Counted from the first letter of the stretch, positions 9,201-18,635 are shown. The stretch is DNA of 64,000 nucleotides from Nostocales cyanobacterium Centralia_MAG_434 (GCA_021324415.1 JAJPJF010000419.1:1-64000); one strand, 5' to 3'. A program made the numbers and translations. Notes: a model not told the origin generated them from the sequence alone.

Positions 9201-10634
9201 AGAAAGCAGATTAAAAACTATTTTTTCCCACATCTGCCGATCTACATACACTGGTTCTCGGAGGGGAGAGCAATCGACTGAAAACTGTATCCCTGCTCGT
9301 TCTACAGCTGAGCGAAATACACTTGCTAATTCTGCAGTAAAAGTGGCAAGGTCAGTAGGTTCATATGAAGCTTCAACACGTCCAGCTTCAATGCGTGAGA
9401 AGTCTAGAAGGGTGTTGACCAGTTTCAAAAGCCGGAGACCGTTGCGCTGCACCATTTCTAACTGCTCTCGTTCTTCTGGCAACAGGGTAGTACAATAAGC
9501 TAAGGTATCTTGTAGAGGACCCAACATGAGGGTCAGTGGCGTCCGAAACTCATGGCTAACATTGCTGAAAAAGAGGGTTTTCGCGCGATCAAGTTCTGCT
9601 AATTCTTCAGCCCTCTGGCGTTCTTGTTCATAAGCTTGGGCGTTAGCAATACTGGCCGCAATCTGAGATGAAACCAAATCAATGAATCTTTGATAATTAT
9701 CGTTGAAGAGTCTGAACGGATTTAACCCAGCAACTAATATACCAGTTATTCCTGTCTTGCCTGATGCCGCGATCGGCACGGCTACTGCCTGATGTGGTTC
9801 CTGCCTCCAAGCGCCTGCCGGTAGGTGGCCAAAAGAGGCTTCCAAATTAGAAATAAGGCAGGCTTTATGTGTTCTAAGGACTTTTGCAAAAGGCCAATCC
9901 GAAATGGAATCTAACTCGACTGTTTTAGGAACTGCTGCATGATCCTGCTCGATCCCGCACGTCCCAGCTAGAAAAATTTGCTGTTTATCTGGATTAACCA
10001 GATAAATCATTGCGAAGGGTAGGTCATAAGGGTTAGTTTCCAGACAACTTGCACTCAGCGTGCAGGCTTCATGAAAGGTCCTTGCATCTGCTGTCCTAGT
10101 GGCCAGTTCACGTAACAGCACTAATTGGCGTTCACTAATTATACGCTGTGTGTCATCTGTATTGGCGCAAATAATACCACCTGTACCGCCTTGATCATTA
10201 GGGACAGGGCTATAGGAAAATGTATAATAAGTTTCTTCAGGGTAGCCGTGGCGCTCCATAATCAGCAGCAGCGCTTCGTCGTAAGTGCCCTCATTCTCCC
10301 GCATTGCTGATTCTGCCCGAGGTCCAACCTGGTCCCAGATTTCTCGCCACACATAAGACGCCGGCTGTCCCAAAGCCTCGGGATGTTTACCACCAACAAT
10401 CGCCTTATAGGCATCATTGTAAAGATTAATGAGTTCTTCGCCCCACCAAACAAACATGGCTTGGCGAGAGGTCAGCATAATGCGCACGGCTGTTTTCAGA
10501 CTTTGTGGCCATTGTTGTACTGGACCAAGTGGTGTCTTTGACCAGTCCTTCTCTCGCATCCGCGCACCCATTTCACCGCCGCCCAGAAGGAAATCGACGC
10601 CAGCAACGCTTGATGATGTTGACTCATTGCTCAT
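6282..10634 (-). CDS. hybrid histidine kinase with two transmitters and two receivers
   Basis: Very large cytoplasmic sensor (about 1450 residues). Numbering below is from an upstream TTG at 10667; I prefer the ATG at 10634, preceded by a weak AAGAGAAA, with ATG 10652 as alternative. Order: PAS-like domain (30-180), GAF (190-345), HisKA with SHEFRTPL (His372), HATPase with DTGIGIP and GSGIGLSL, receiver (650-765, Asp693 in LTDVMMPG), PAS (785-895), GAF (910-1075), second HisKA with SHELRSPL (His1095), second HATPase, and a C-terminal receiver (about 1340-1455, SDIGMPEIDG). No membrane segment is seen. All phosphotransfer residues are intact in both halves, so it can run an internal relay. The signal is unknown. 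No dedicated response regulator gene is adjacent. Confidence 0.92.
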   Translation of the reverse strand: MSNESTSSSVAGVDFLLGGGEMGARMREKDWSKTPLGPVQQWPQSLKTAVRIMLTSRQAMFVWWGEELINLYNDAYKAIVGGKHPEALGQPASYVWREIWDQVGPRAESAMRENEGTYDEALLLIMERHGYPEETYYTFSYSPVPNDQGGTGGIICANTDDTQRIISERQLVLLRELATRTADARTFHEACTLSASCLETNPYDLPFAMIYLVNPDKQQIFLAGTCGIEQDHAAVPKTVELDSISDWPFAKVLRTHKACLISNLEASFGHLPAGAWRQEPHQAVAVPIAASGKTGITGILVAGLNPFRLFNDNYQRFIDLVSSQIAASIANAQAYEQERQRAEELAELDRAKTLFFSNVSHEFRTPLTLMLGPLQDTLAYCTTLLPEEREQLEMVQRNGLRLLKLVNTLLDFSRIEAGRVEASYEPTDLATFTAELASVFRSAVERAGIQFSVDCSPLREPVYVDRQMWEKIVFNLLSNAFKFTFEGKITVNLQWLNDYVALVVQDTGIGIPKEEIPHLFERFHRVKGAQGRAFEGSGIGLSLVQELARMHGGTVQVTSVLGAGSCFTVLIPTGSAHLPQDRISAARTLASTALGATPYLEEILRWLPQENGEQGNWGERNFKFPFASVPKTARILLADDNADMRDYVKRLLSQQYEVEAVADGLAALSSVRHRVPDLVLTDVMMPGLDGFGLLQELRTDQNTREVPIILVSARAGEEARVEGLEAGADDYLTKPFSARELLARVEAALKMARLRQEAMQREQGLRTEAEVAKARLENVLAGIQDQFVVLDREWRYTFVNHQATEVIGQQKEELLGKSIWVVLPDLVGSKFDVQVHHAVAEQKVIWFEYFYPAWQRWFENRVYPFAEGVSIFSTDITDRKQIEEERTQLLVREQQQTRRLQKLAEASLIINSTLSLNERLQLITDKARDIIEAHQSVTSLTIDENWAQAIHTISLSDKYAQWHNYNEKPTGAGIYNLVCKMQRPMRMTQAELEAHPAWRGFGKEAKKHPPMRGWLAAPFTNNHGKSIGLIQLSDKYEGEFTEADEAILVQLAQIASSAIENARLYEESQQANRVKDEFLAVLSHELRSPLNPILGWAKLLQTREFSTVELKKAVSIIERNAKLQVQLIEDLLDVSRILQGKLNLKMVPVHLMPVIEAAIETMHLAAEAKNIQIETMLDGSVGKVLGDSGRLQQIIWNLLSNAIKFTPEGGKVFVSLESIDAQAQVTVTDTGKGISPDFLPHMFEYFRQADSTTTRKFGGLGLGLAIVRHLVELHGGRVWAESAGEGQGATFTLRFPLIKKDLILTKDTNAAVLNASPTTSILKGIQILVVDDDADTLSFYTFVLEQFGASVIAVSSAQEALQELAETEPDVLLSDIGMPEIDGYMLMRQVRALHANQEKQIPAIALTAYVGEINEQQALQSGFQKHIAKPIEPEELVKTIATLIGRSRNS

Positions 10635-11106
10635 TTGTTTCTCTTGCTTCATCAGGCACAGTTGCAAAGTTCAAGCCGTGGTCGTCTACTGCTTAAGCTC
10701 CTCTCAATCTCAAAAACTTATACCTCTACAGTAACGAATTGCAGAGTATCTAGATTCCTTGGATTGCTATAAAGTGATCTGATGCGTCGTTCCACCAACA
10801 ATATTTTATGGACGTTACCACTAAACTCGACTGCTGTTTGTTGAGAAGAAATAAACTTTTGCTTTAGAGGACAACACAGTTTTACAAACTTTGATGACTT
10901 TACCACCACAAGGCTGTTACTCAAAGCCATAATAAACTAAAAAAGATGATAGACAACATAGTACAATAATAAATTTCGGGCAAAATACTCTTTCGTGTCT
11001 ATTATCTTTGGATAGAGATTTGATTAACGACTTACGTCATATAAGCCACCCATTCCATATATATATATAAGATACCTATTGAATCTTCGCTTACCTCTAT
11101 TTAAGG
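10635..11106. other. intergenic region without a supported gene
   Basis: AT-rich stretch between the hybrid kinase and the GFA gene. A 70-codon minus-strand ATG ORF (10718-10930) has no ribosome binding site and no recognisable domain, so I do not call it. A short TA run lies near 11060. I see no hairpin terminator or repeat of note. Confidence 0.4.
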
Positions 11107-11583
11107 TTAATGTGATTGAGAGCTATCAGTGTTATGAATACTGTTCCATTTTTCCCATAAAGGTTGCACATCCTCTGGCTGCCCCTCGTAGTTGAGCATT
11201 TGATCTGAAATTGAAACCCATGGTTGAGCACTACATGTCCAGATATTACCAACGGGACGCAGCCAGCTCGTATCATCTAAAGTCCCGGCTTTGACGTTGA
11301 TTGTTTCTTTACTGTAGGTTCGCTTATGAAACAATCTCGTTCCGCAGCGATCGCAGAACAAACAAGTCACCTCACGTCCACTATCCGTCCCACGAGTCCA
11401 AGCCTTTGGTTCTCCTTGAACAAGGATAACCGCATCTCGTGGTACCGTGAGCGACATCCCAAAAGCACTGGAAGATTGTTTTTGGCATTCTTTACAGTGG
11501 CAGAGGTAGAGGGTTAATGGTTCGCCTTGGATTTCGTAGCGAATTTTTCCACATTGGCAACCCCCTGTATAAGTATTGCCCAC
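11107..11583 (-). CDS. GFA-family zinc protein (CENP-V/GFA domain)
   Basis: Small soluble protein of 158 residues with the zinc-binding pattern of the glutathione-dependent formaldehyde-activating (GFA) family. Cys9 and Cys11 are in GGCQCG, Cys28, Cys30 and Cys33 in CHCKEC, and Cys77 and Cys80 in FCDRCG. The order and spacing match the two structural zinc sites. The start is a GTG at 11583, supported by an AAGGAG ribosome binding site about nine bases upstream. Family members often have unknown substrates, so a formaldehyde role should not be assumed. It is divergent from the MASE1 gene and appears monocistronic. Confidence 0.85.
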   Translation of the reverse strand: MGNTYTGGCQCGKIRYEIQGEPLTLYLCHCKECQKQSSSAFGMSLTVPRDAVILVQGEPKAWTRGTDSGREVTCLFCDRCGTRLFHKRTYSKETINVKAGTLDDTSWLRPVGNIWTCSAQPWVSISDQMLNYEGQPEDVQPLWEKWNSIHNTDSSQSH

Positions 11584-11783
11584 TAATTTATTTCTCCTTG
11601 ATATTTTTGTGCTGTCTGATAATAGGCAGCAAACACATGCTCTATTCTATCTTAGGATGATACTTTTTGCCGTATCACTGATTTGTGGGCGAATCTGCTT
11701 GATAGTGTTATTGAAGCAAAATTTTTGGGAATCCTGGAAATAAGTGTGAAGGATCATTTCTCTAGATTACCTAGAGAAAAGCT

Positions 11784-13325
11784 ATGCATAAAACAGATAC
11801 TAAAAGTAAATTTCCATGGTTATCATCGCAAACAGGATTAATAGCAGTAGTTACATTTTCTGTAATTTCTTTCTGTTCGCCTACTGTACTGCATTCACTC
11901 TCCTTTAACGATGGGACATTAGCTTTTCGTCCTTCATCTGGTGTTTATTTAGCCATAATACTCCTGATAGGATATCGCATTGTGCCCGCTATCCTAATAA
12001 GTGATTTTATTACTAATTATTTCTTTTATTATCACAATATTCTTATTAGTAGCAGTATTGCTGTTGTAGAACTCATTGTTCTACAAGCAACTGCCTTTTT
12101 TATTAATCGCTTGATTGAATACCGAAATTTACTAGAACGCTCCAGAAATGTTTTTCAATTTGTGGTGCTACTGATGCTTAGTACAGTGGTCAGTTCTACC
12201 CTTATTGTCGCTATACTATGGCTCAATAACAACTCTTCTAGGACATCTTATACAGAATTATGGCAAACTTGGTACACATCGAATTTTACTGGGCTGGTCC
12301 TGATCACACCTACATTACTGTCATTAAATCCTCCATCTAGACAGCACAAACAACTTCATAGGCAACAAGTTCTCGAATTTATATTCTTGTTGGTCTTGTT
12401 GATTGCCCTAAGTTGCATGTCTTTTTGGCTAAGTTATCCCTTGGAGCATTTGATAATACCCCTGTTGATTTGGTCAGCATTTCGCTTTGGCTCTTGGGTA
12501 ACAACTTTATTGATGATTCTTGTAGTAGCGATCGCTGTTTTTGGAACAACACATGGCTTTGGAGCATTGTTTAAAACAACTGTTTCCCAATCTCATTTAC
12601 TCCTGCAAACATTCATCTGCACAGTCGCTGTTACTACTTTTAGTATATCTGCTGTGATTAATGAAAATACAAAGTTAATAGTAAAGCTCAGAAAATTAAA
12701 TGAAGAGTTAGAACAACGAGCACAAAAGCAAATTCACGAAGCTACTAACAGATCTCATCTAGCTAAAAATGAATTCTTCGCAAATATAAGCTATGAAGCA
12801 CGTACGCTTCTCAATGGGATTTTGGGGCATGCACAAATCATACAGCGTTCTCAAAGTTTAACAGAAAAAGAACGTCAAGGTATCAACATTATCTATCAAT
12901 GTGGTTTTTACCTGCTGATGTTGATAAATAATATTGAAGATACAAGTACAAATATGAACCCAGAACAGCTAGAGCAAAACTTTGTACCCTTTGAGCCCAC
13001 AGCTGGCAAGTCTGAACCAGTCGAAGAGATAAACTTTGGTTTAGCTAATGAATTACCTATTAAGTATCAGCCTATATCAGAAAAGATAGCTGAAATGGTG
13101 ATTCCACCTATATCTGAAATTACGGCCTTATATCAAGCTGTACAACGCTGTGATGTAGCAGATATTCAAGCAGAAATAAACCAAATCAAACAGTTAGATG
13201 CAAAGTATGCAGCTTTTGCTGAGCAAGTGCTATTACTGGCTGACGAATTTGAAGTAGACGCGATCGCTTTTCTCATCGAAGCACACATTAATTCTACGAC
13301 TCCTTCTAAGCCGGAATTCAACTGA
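11784..13325 (+). CDS. MASE1 membrane sensor with degenerate HisKA and no ATPase domain
   Basis: Protein of 513 residues. Residues 15-295 are a MASE1 integral-membrane sensory domain of about eight helices. A coiled-coil (about 300-325) leads into a HisKA-like helix: FFANISYEARTLLNGILGHA. This is plainly the FLANMSHELRTPLNGILGYA motif with the phosphoacceptor His replaced by Tyr337 and the conserved Pro by Leu342. No HATPase or receiver follows. The last ~80 residues, including PPISEITALYQAVQRCDVADI and FEVDAIAFLIE, resemble the C-terminal tail found after the receiver in many cyanobacterial hybrid kinases, so an internal loss is likely. The protein cannot autophosphorylate. It lies 53 bp before a REC-kinase on the same strand and may be co-transcribed with it. 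Confidence 0.85.
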   Translation: MHKTDTKSKFPWLSSQTGLIAVVTFSVISFCSPTVLHSLSFNDGTLAFRPSSGVYLAIILLIGYRIVPAILISDFITNYFFYYHNILISSSIAVVELIVLQATAFFINRLIEYRNLLERSRNVFQFVVLLMLSTVVSSTLIVAILWLNNNSSRTSYTELWQTWYTSNFTGLVLITPTLLSLNPPSRQHKQLHRQQVLEFIFLLVLLIALSCMSFWLSYPLEHLIIPLLIWSAFRFGSWVTTLLMILVVAIAVFGTTHGFGALFKTTVSQSHLLLQTFICTVAVTTFSISAVINENTKLIVKLRKLNEELEQRAQKQIHEATNRSHLAKNEFFANISYEARTLLNGILGHAQIIQRSQSLTEKERQGINIIYQCGFYLLMLINNIEDTSTNMNPEQLEQNFVPFEPTAGKSEPVEEINFGLANELPIKYQPISEKIAEMVIPPISEITALYQAVQRCDVADIQAEINQIKQLDAKYAAFAEQVLLLADEFEVDAIAFLIEAHINSTTPSKPEFN

Positions 13326-13378
13326 GTATTTCACTGAGTCAGTTTATACTTTCATCACTCTCATATTTCCCCTTCATT

Positions 13379-14674
13379 ATGACAGATATTCGACAAAATA
13401 CAATTTTAATTGTTGATGATACTCCGACTAATATTCGAATTTTATTTGATATTTTACATGATACTGGTTTAAAAGTATCTGTTGTTAAAAGTGGTGAGAT
13501 GGCACTAAATAAAGTTCTATTAATACAACCCGACTTAATTTTATTAGATGTGATGATGTCTGGAATAGATGGATTTGAAACGTGTCGCTGTCTAAAAGCT
13601 AATGCTGACACAAAAGATATTCCTATCATTTTTATGACAGCTCTTTCTGAAGTAGAAAGTAAAGTTAAAGGATTGCAACTAGGGGCAGTAGACTACATCA
13701 CTAAACCAATTCAGGTGGATGAGGTGCGAGCGCGTGTAAACACTCACTTAGCATTGAGAAATGCACAAGTTCAGTTAAGAAATGAAGTTCAGGAACGCCG
13801 ACAAGCAGAAGCAAAACTTCAACAAATCTTAAAAGAGTTACAACAAGCCCAAATGCAACTGATTCAGAGTGAGAAAATGTCTAGCTTGGGTCAACTGGTA
13901 GCGGGTGTAGCGCATGAAATAAATAACCCAGTCAACTTTATTTATGGAAATCTAATTTATGCACATGAATATATTGATGATTTGCTGAAACTGATACAAG
14001 CCTATCAACAATGCTATCCCAATCCTGTCTCTAAAGTACAAGCAATATTAGAGGTTATTGAACTGAATTTTTTGATAGAGGACTTGCCAAAACTACTAGA
14101 ATCGATGACAGTTGGTGCGGAACGCATTCGGGAAATTATACTCTCCCTACGAGTCTTCTCCCGCTTAGACGAAGCTGAGGTCAAAGTCGTTAATATTCAC
14201 GAAAACATTGATAGTACTCTAATGATATTAGGACATCGACTCAAGCCAAAACCAGAATATCCTACAATCAAAGTGATTAAGGAATATGGTGAGCTACCCT
14301 TGATTGAATGTTATGCTGGACAGCTTAACCAAGTGTTTATAAATATCCTTCACAATGCTATTGATGTCTTGGAAGAAAGTTTTAAGTTAGCTGGTTCAGC
14401 TCATACCTCTCCAACAATTTGGATTCATACAGAATTGGAAAACAATTATCTCATTATCCGTATTGCTGATAATGGACAAGGAATACCAGAAGAAATTCAA
14501 TCTAGGATTTTTGATCCATTTTTTACTACTAAACCTGTTGGTGTAGGTACAGGAATGGGACTAGCAGTGAGTTACCAAATTATAACTGAGGGGCATAATG
14601 GCTCATTACATTGTGTTTCCCAGCTAGGACAAGGTACTGAATTTGTGATAAAGATTCCCCTAAAGCAAACTTAA
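13379..14674 (+). CDS. REC-HisKA-HATPase histidine kinase
   Basis: Soluble kinase of 431 residues with an N-terminal receiver (Asp57 in LILLDVMMSG, Lys109 in ITKP), a coiled-coil linker (about 125-165), and a transmitter with [14 protein letters not shown] (His179) and an ATPase domain with DNGQGIP and [15 protein letters not shown]. Receiver-first kinases of this type take phosphate from an upstream kinase and pass a signal on, or have their kinase activity gated by the receiver. It follows the degenerate MASE1 gene by 53 bp on the same strand. Its transmitter is closely similar to those of the next gene and of the photoreceptor kinase at 30023-32842. All catalytic motifs look intact. Confidence 0.9.
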   Translation: MTDIRQNTILIVDDTPTNIRILFDILHDTGLKVSVVKSGEMALNKVLLIQPDLILLDVMMSGIDGFETCRCLKANADTKDIPIIFMTALSEVESKVKGLQLGAVDYITKPIQVDEVRARVNTHLALRNAQVQLRNEVQERRQAEAKLQQILKELQQAQMQLIQSEKMSSLGQLVAGVAHEINNPVNFIYGNLIYAHEYIDDLLKLIQAYQQCYPNPVSKVQAILEVIELNFLIEDLPKLLESMTVGAERIREIILSLRVFSRLDEAEVKVVNIHENIDSTLMILGHRLKPKPEYPTIKVIKEYGELPLIECYAGQLNQVFINILHNAIDVLEESFKLAGSAHTSPTIWIHTELENNYLIIRIADNGQGIPEEIQSRIFDPFFTTKPVGVGTGMGLAVSYQIITEGHNGSLHCVSQLGQGTEFVIKIPLKQT

Positions 14675-15060
14675 CTACAGCGATCCTATTTAAGTTACAA
14701 ACGCTTCATAAGGGTAGGGAACATACAAAATAATCTCACTAAAAAAATACTTTAAAAGTAAAAAATATTTTGTTCTTATTAAAAAATAATTAGGTTAATA
14801 TATACAGTAAAAATACTCAACCTATCAGGTAGAAAGTCTTAATAAAATGAACGTTGTCTTCCGTAAAGTAGGTTGGTCTTAATTAATTATTGTTGGTTTG
14901 TAATTGCCCTCTAGGGTTAAAGCAAGGCAAATTCAAGATATTTATATTTCTTTGCATAGCTTTGTTTCTCTGAGCCATCTACTTATTAGAAGATCTCATT
15001 AATATTGTTAATAATTATTGCAATATTATTGTGAAACTGAATATTTTACCAATAAGAATA
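14675..15060. other. AT-rich intergenic region
   Basis: AT-rich gap between two related kinase genes. No ORF, hairpin terminator or repeat is convincing. It probably holds the promoter of the downstream kinase. The downstream frame can be extended to a GTG at 15031, but the ATG at 15061 fits the receiver start better. Confidence 0.4.
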
Positions 15061-16482
15061 ATGTATATTTCAAATACCAATTTGATCTTGATTGTTGATG
15101 ATACTCCTACAAACTTAGAAGTACTCTCAGAAGCTCTCACAGATGCAGGATTTGATATTGCTGTAGCAACCTCTGGAGAAAGTGCTCTTAAGCAGGTCGA
15201 ATACGAACCGCCAAGACTGATTTTGTTAGACGTGATGCTACCAGGCATTGACGGATTTGCGACTTGTCACCAACTCAAGACAAATCCCCTAACAAAAAAT
15301 ATTCCTGTGATTTTTATGACAGCCCTTAACGACACTCTCGATAAGGTTCAAGGTTTGTCTTTAGATGCAGTAGATTATATTACTAAGCCATTTCAAAAGG
15401 CAGAGGTGTTAGCTCGTATTCACATTCATCTGAAACTGCAAAACATTACTGTGGCGATGGAGGAACAGAACAAACTTCTGAAACAGGAGATTCAAGAACG
15501 GACGGTTGCGCAAGCAGCATTGCAGCAGTTATCGCAAGAACTAGAGCAACGGGTACTTCAAAGAACTCAAAAACTTTCCCAAGCACTACACGAGCTACAA
15601 CAGGCACAAGTTAGCCTTGTCGAAGCTGAAAAATTAGCCATGCTTGGTCACTTAGTGGCAGGTGTCGCGCATGAAATTAACAACCCAGTCAACTTCATAC
15701 ACGGCAACCTTGAGCATGTTAATCACTATACTCAGGACTTACTAGAACTCATTAAACTCTATCAAACTGAGTGCTCTCCTACTTTAAAAATTGCCCAAAA
15801 ATTACAAGAAATTGACCTAGAGTTCTTGAGTGAAGATTTACCAAAAACCCTCTCTTCAATGAAAATTGGAACTAAACGAATTCAGGAAATCGTTAGGTCT
15901 TTACGAAATTTCTCCCGATGTGACGAAGCTGAAGTTAAACAAGTAGACATCCATGAGGGGTTAGAAAGCACACTGATGATCATTGATCATCGCTTGAAAG
16001 CAAAACCAAACTATCCAGCTATTCGAGTCATTAAAGAATATGGAGATTTACCTCAAGTTGAATGCTTTGCAGGAAAAATGAACCAAGTTTTTATGAACGT
16101 CATCAATAATGCAATTGATGCGTTGGAAGAAGTCATGGATAAGCGCAATAGTTTGCCTATACTGCCTACAATTCGGATTCAAACAGAAGTTCTAGATGCT
16201 GAGTATATTAGGATTTACATATCTGATAATGGCTCTGGGATCACAGAAGAAGTCCAAAAGCGGATGTTTGAGCCTTTCTTTACAACCAAACCAGCTGGGA
16301 AAGGAACGGGGTTGGGAATGTCAATTAGCCATCAGATTGTAACGCAAAAACATGGTGGCTCATTGTCCTGTATTTCAAGCCTAGGTAAGGGAACAGAGTT
16401 TATTATTGAGATTCCCATTCAGCGGTCAAAGTTACATCAACTACCAATGAACGGCATGACAAAATCCCAGGCAGCATCCTAG
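15061..16482 (+). CDS. REC-HisKA-HATPase histidine kinase (paralogue)
   Basis: Soluble kinase of 473 residues from the ATG at 15061. The receiver has Asp57 in LILLDVMLPG and the ITKP lysine. A longer coiled-coil than in the preceding gene (about 130-190) contains an ELEQRVLQRTQKL segment. The transmitter carries [15 protein letters not shown] (His204), and the ATPase domain DNGSGIT and FFTTKPAGKGTGLGM. Domain order and sequence match the gene at 13379-14674, so the two look like a tandem duplication separated by an AT-rich gap. Function of the pair is unknown; they may form a phosphorelay with the neighbouring sensors. Confidence 0.9.
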   Translation: MYISNTNLILIVDDTPTNLEVLSEALTDAGFDIAVATSGESALKQVEYEPPRLILLDVMLPGIDGFATCHQLKTNPLTKNIPVIFMTALNDTLDKVQGLSLDAVDYITKPFQKAEVLARIHIHLKLQNITVAMEEQNKLLKQEIQERTVAQAALQQLSQELEQRVLQRTQKLSQALHELQQAQVSLVEAEKLAMLGHLVAGVAHEINNPVNFIHGNLEHVNHYTQDLLELIKLYQTECSPTLKIAQKLQEIDLEFLSEDLPKTLSSMKIGTKRIQEIVRSLRNFSRCDEAEVKQVDIHEGLESTLMIIDHRLKAKPNYPAIRVIKEYGDLPQVECFAGKMNQVFMNVINNAIDALEEVMDKRNSLPILPTIRIQTEVLDAEYIRIYISDNGSGITEEVQKRMFEPFFTTKPAGKGTGLGMSISHQIVTQKHGGSLSCISSLGKGTEFIIEIPIQRSKLHQLPMNGMTKSQAAS

Positions 16483-16563
16483 GGGGAGTGTCAAGCCAGT
16501 CTACTTTCCACAAGTTGAGCAGTAAAATAACAGTAAACACACAAAAATGCAAGTCACAAGTCA

Positions 16564-17781
16564 ATGGTACAGCCACAAGAGCAAAGGATGTATCCAAAAG
16601 CCGATCCAAAAGATTGGTCATGGCCGTTTTGGCCTGCTGTACCACTCTACCCATATGGTAAACGGCGGACACTTTGCAGGGAAATAGTTCGGGATACTAT
16701 CTGGACATTTGATCAACTTCAAGGCATTCTCTACACCATCGTGCCGATTCGTATGACTGTTGTCAATCTGGCGGCAGGTGGTTTACTTATTTATGCACCT
16801 GTTGCTCCTACAACCGAGTGTATCCGTCTGGTTAATGAGCTAGTGGCAAAGTACGGTGAAGTTAAGTACATTATACTGCCAACTAGCTCTGGGCTAGAAC
16901 ACAAAGTCTTTGTTGGTCCCTTTGCGAAATGCTTTCCAAAAGCACAAGTTTTCGTTGCCCCCCATCAGTGGAGTTTTCCCTTTAACCTGCCCCTTAGTTG
17001 GCTTGGCTTTCCCAAAAAACGCACTCAGACACTCCCAGAAGATTTAAGCCTTGCTCCTTGCTTTGGGGAGTTTGACTATGCGGTTCTAGATATCAACCTG
17101 GGAAGAGGATCTTTCGTAGAAGTTGCGGTTTTGCACAAGCGATCGCGCACTCTACTAGTGACTGATGCTGTTGTGTCTGTGCCAGAAAACCCACCTGCCA
17201 TCCTGCAATTAGATCCTTACCCATTGCTATTTCATGCACGGGACAATGCACGTCAGGTTATTGACAACAATGAAGCCAATCGTCGCAAGGGATGGCAACG
17301 CATCTCGTTGTTTGCAATCTACTTTCGTCCAAGTGCGTTGGAGACAATCAGCTTTGGACAAGCATTAAAAAATGCCATCAAAGCACCGGATCACTCAGCA
17401 AAGGCATACTTCGGTTTATTTCCGTTTCGATGGCAAGAGGATTGGAAGCAGTCATTTGATGCTCTCCGAGGTCAGGGACGTCCATTTGTAGCACCAATTC
17501 TCCAAACCCTTATTTTTCCCCAAGCACCAAGGCAAGTCCTCGACTGGGCTGATAAAATTGCCACATGGGATTTTGAGCGGATTATACCCTGTCACTTTGA
17601 CGCGCCAATTGAAGTAAATCCACATCAATTCCGCAGCTGCTTTGCTTTTCTTGAGAAGAAACCCTCTGAAAATGAAAGCTATCTTCTGCCCGAGGAAGAC
17701 TTTAAATTCATTAGAGAATTAGAGGCAAATCTGATTCGTTACGGTATTGCTACACGCCCAACTTCCCAAACCACACTTTGA
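16564..17781 (+). CDS. DUF4336 family protein
   Basis: Protein of 405 residues belonging to the DUF4336 family, common in cyanobacteria and algae. The central part (YIILPTSSGLEHKVFVGPFA and FPKAQVFVAPHQWSFP) has the layout of a metallo-beta-lactamase-like fold, as proposed for this family. The classic HxHxDH motif is absent, so a hydrolase role is uncertain. No signal peptide or membrane segment is evident. The ATG is at 16564. Its last 43 bases overlap the 3' end of the convergent SGNH hydrolase gene. The biochemical role is unknown. Confidence 0.8.
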   Translation: MVQPQEQRMYPKADPKDWSWPFWPAVPLYPYGKRRTLCREIVRDTIWTFDQLQGILYTIVPIRMTVVNLAAGGLLIYAPVAPTTECIRLVNELVAKYGEVKYIILPTSSGLEHKVFVGPFAKCFPKAQVFVAPHQWSFPFNLPLSWLGFPKKRTQTLPEDLSLAPCFGEFDYAVLDINLGRGSFVEVAVLHKRSRTLLVTDAVVSVPENPPAILQLDPYPLLFHARDNARQVIDNNEANRRKGWQRISLFAIYFRPSALETISFGQALKNAIKAPDHSAKAYFGLFPFRWQEDWKQSFDALRGQGRPFVAPILQTLIFPQAPRQVLDWADKIATWDFERIIPCHFDAPIEVNPHQFRSCFAFLEKKPSENESYLLPEEDFKFIRELEANLIRYGIATRPTSQTTL

Positions 17782-18545
17782 ATCGTTTCCGCGTCTGTTT
17801 TACTTAAAAGTTCCAACTTAATGTTGTGACCTTCTTCTGGAGTATTAAATCGACTGCTGTATAGATCACGACTCAATCCTAATGGATTCTTCTCATATAA
17901 GATGGTATAAAATACGCACGCAGCTACATACGAGCCAATAGGACTTGGATGACTTTGATCTGAATAATAAAGGTGCAAGTTCGAATTTGCTGCCCGAATT
18001 TTTTGCCAAGCTATTCCAACTGGTGCGACCTTAGCTTTCAGTTCTCTAGCAATTGTTATATATGCATTAGTTAAGATCTGTTGCGTTTCTGGTCGGTTTT
18101 GCCTTGCCCACGTTAAGTAGAACAATGTTTGGGCATGAACCTGTTTAATCTCAGTATTAAACAACCTAGCATACTTGTACATCTCCTGTGGATTGGTAAT
18201 TGGTAAAGTACTCTGCTCTTGCAATACTACGTAGTCCCAACGTTTTGCCCTAATCTGCCTAAGTGCTTTACCACTGTTCCAGTGACTCTTTAATGAAGCG
18301 CCACCGAAAACGACCATTTCCGTTTCCAAGCTTCTCGTTTCTTTTGCTGAAGCAGCCAGTTGTTGTATCCACCAAGGAAGATCATTGACATAAGTATAGC
18401 TGTTACCTATGAATAAAACTTTGATTGGTTGGTCACCAAACGCTTTAACTGAATCAGCCTCAACCTGTGTGTCTGCTGTCCCGATATAAGTCATCAGCAA
18501 AATAAGGATTGATTCCAGCCAGTAGACTATTCTTCGAATTCTCAT
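17739..18545 (-). CDS. SGNH/GDSL-like hydrolase, exported
   Basis: Protein of 268 residues with an N-terminal hydrophobic segment (about 8-25) that looks like a signal peptide. Block I of the SGNH fold is present as VLFIGNSYT near residue 45, with Ser as the presumed nucleophile. VFGGASLKSHW and YVVLQEQST are further family blocks. The C-terminal DQSHPSPIGSY contains the Asp and His of the catalytic pair. Such enzymes are esterases or deacetylases acting on lipids or surface glycans. The gene is last in the minus-strand direction after the peptide exporter genes, 90 bp downstream of them, so it could be co-transcribed. A functional link to peptide export is not shown. Confidence 0.75.
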   Translation of the reverse strand: MRIRRIVYWLESILILLMTYIGTADTQVEADSVKAFGDQPIKVLFIGNSYTYVNDLPWWIQQLAASAKETRSLETEMVVFGGASLKSHWNSGKALRQIRAKRWDYVVLQEQSTLPITNPQEMYKYARLFNTEIKQVHAQTLFYLTWARQNRPETQQILTNAYITIARELKAKVAPVGIAWQKIRAANSNLHLYYSDQSHPSPIGSYVAACVFYTILYEKNPLGLSRDLYSSRFNTPEEGHNIKLELLSKTDAETIQSVVWEVGRVAIP

Positions 18546-18635
18546 GACTGCTGACTCAAAAGCTCAATTATAGAGCCAATATAACGGATCTTAACTGAAC
18601 AATAAAATATTATTTGATTGACACTGACTCTTCAG

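Noticed and set aside
10718-10930. 70-codon minus-strand ORF
   Set aside because: No ribosome binding site, no recognisable domain and a composition like random AT-rich DNA.
13339-13629. Minus-strand ORF over the start of the REC-kinase
   Set aside because: Mirror frame of a receiver domain; the same kind of shadow occurs at 15015-15248 over the paralogue.
17739-17781. Overlap of the DUF4336 and SGNH genes as a sign of a wrong frame
   Set aside because: Both frames carry family motifs close to their ends, so the 43-bp convergent overlap is accepted as real.
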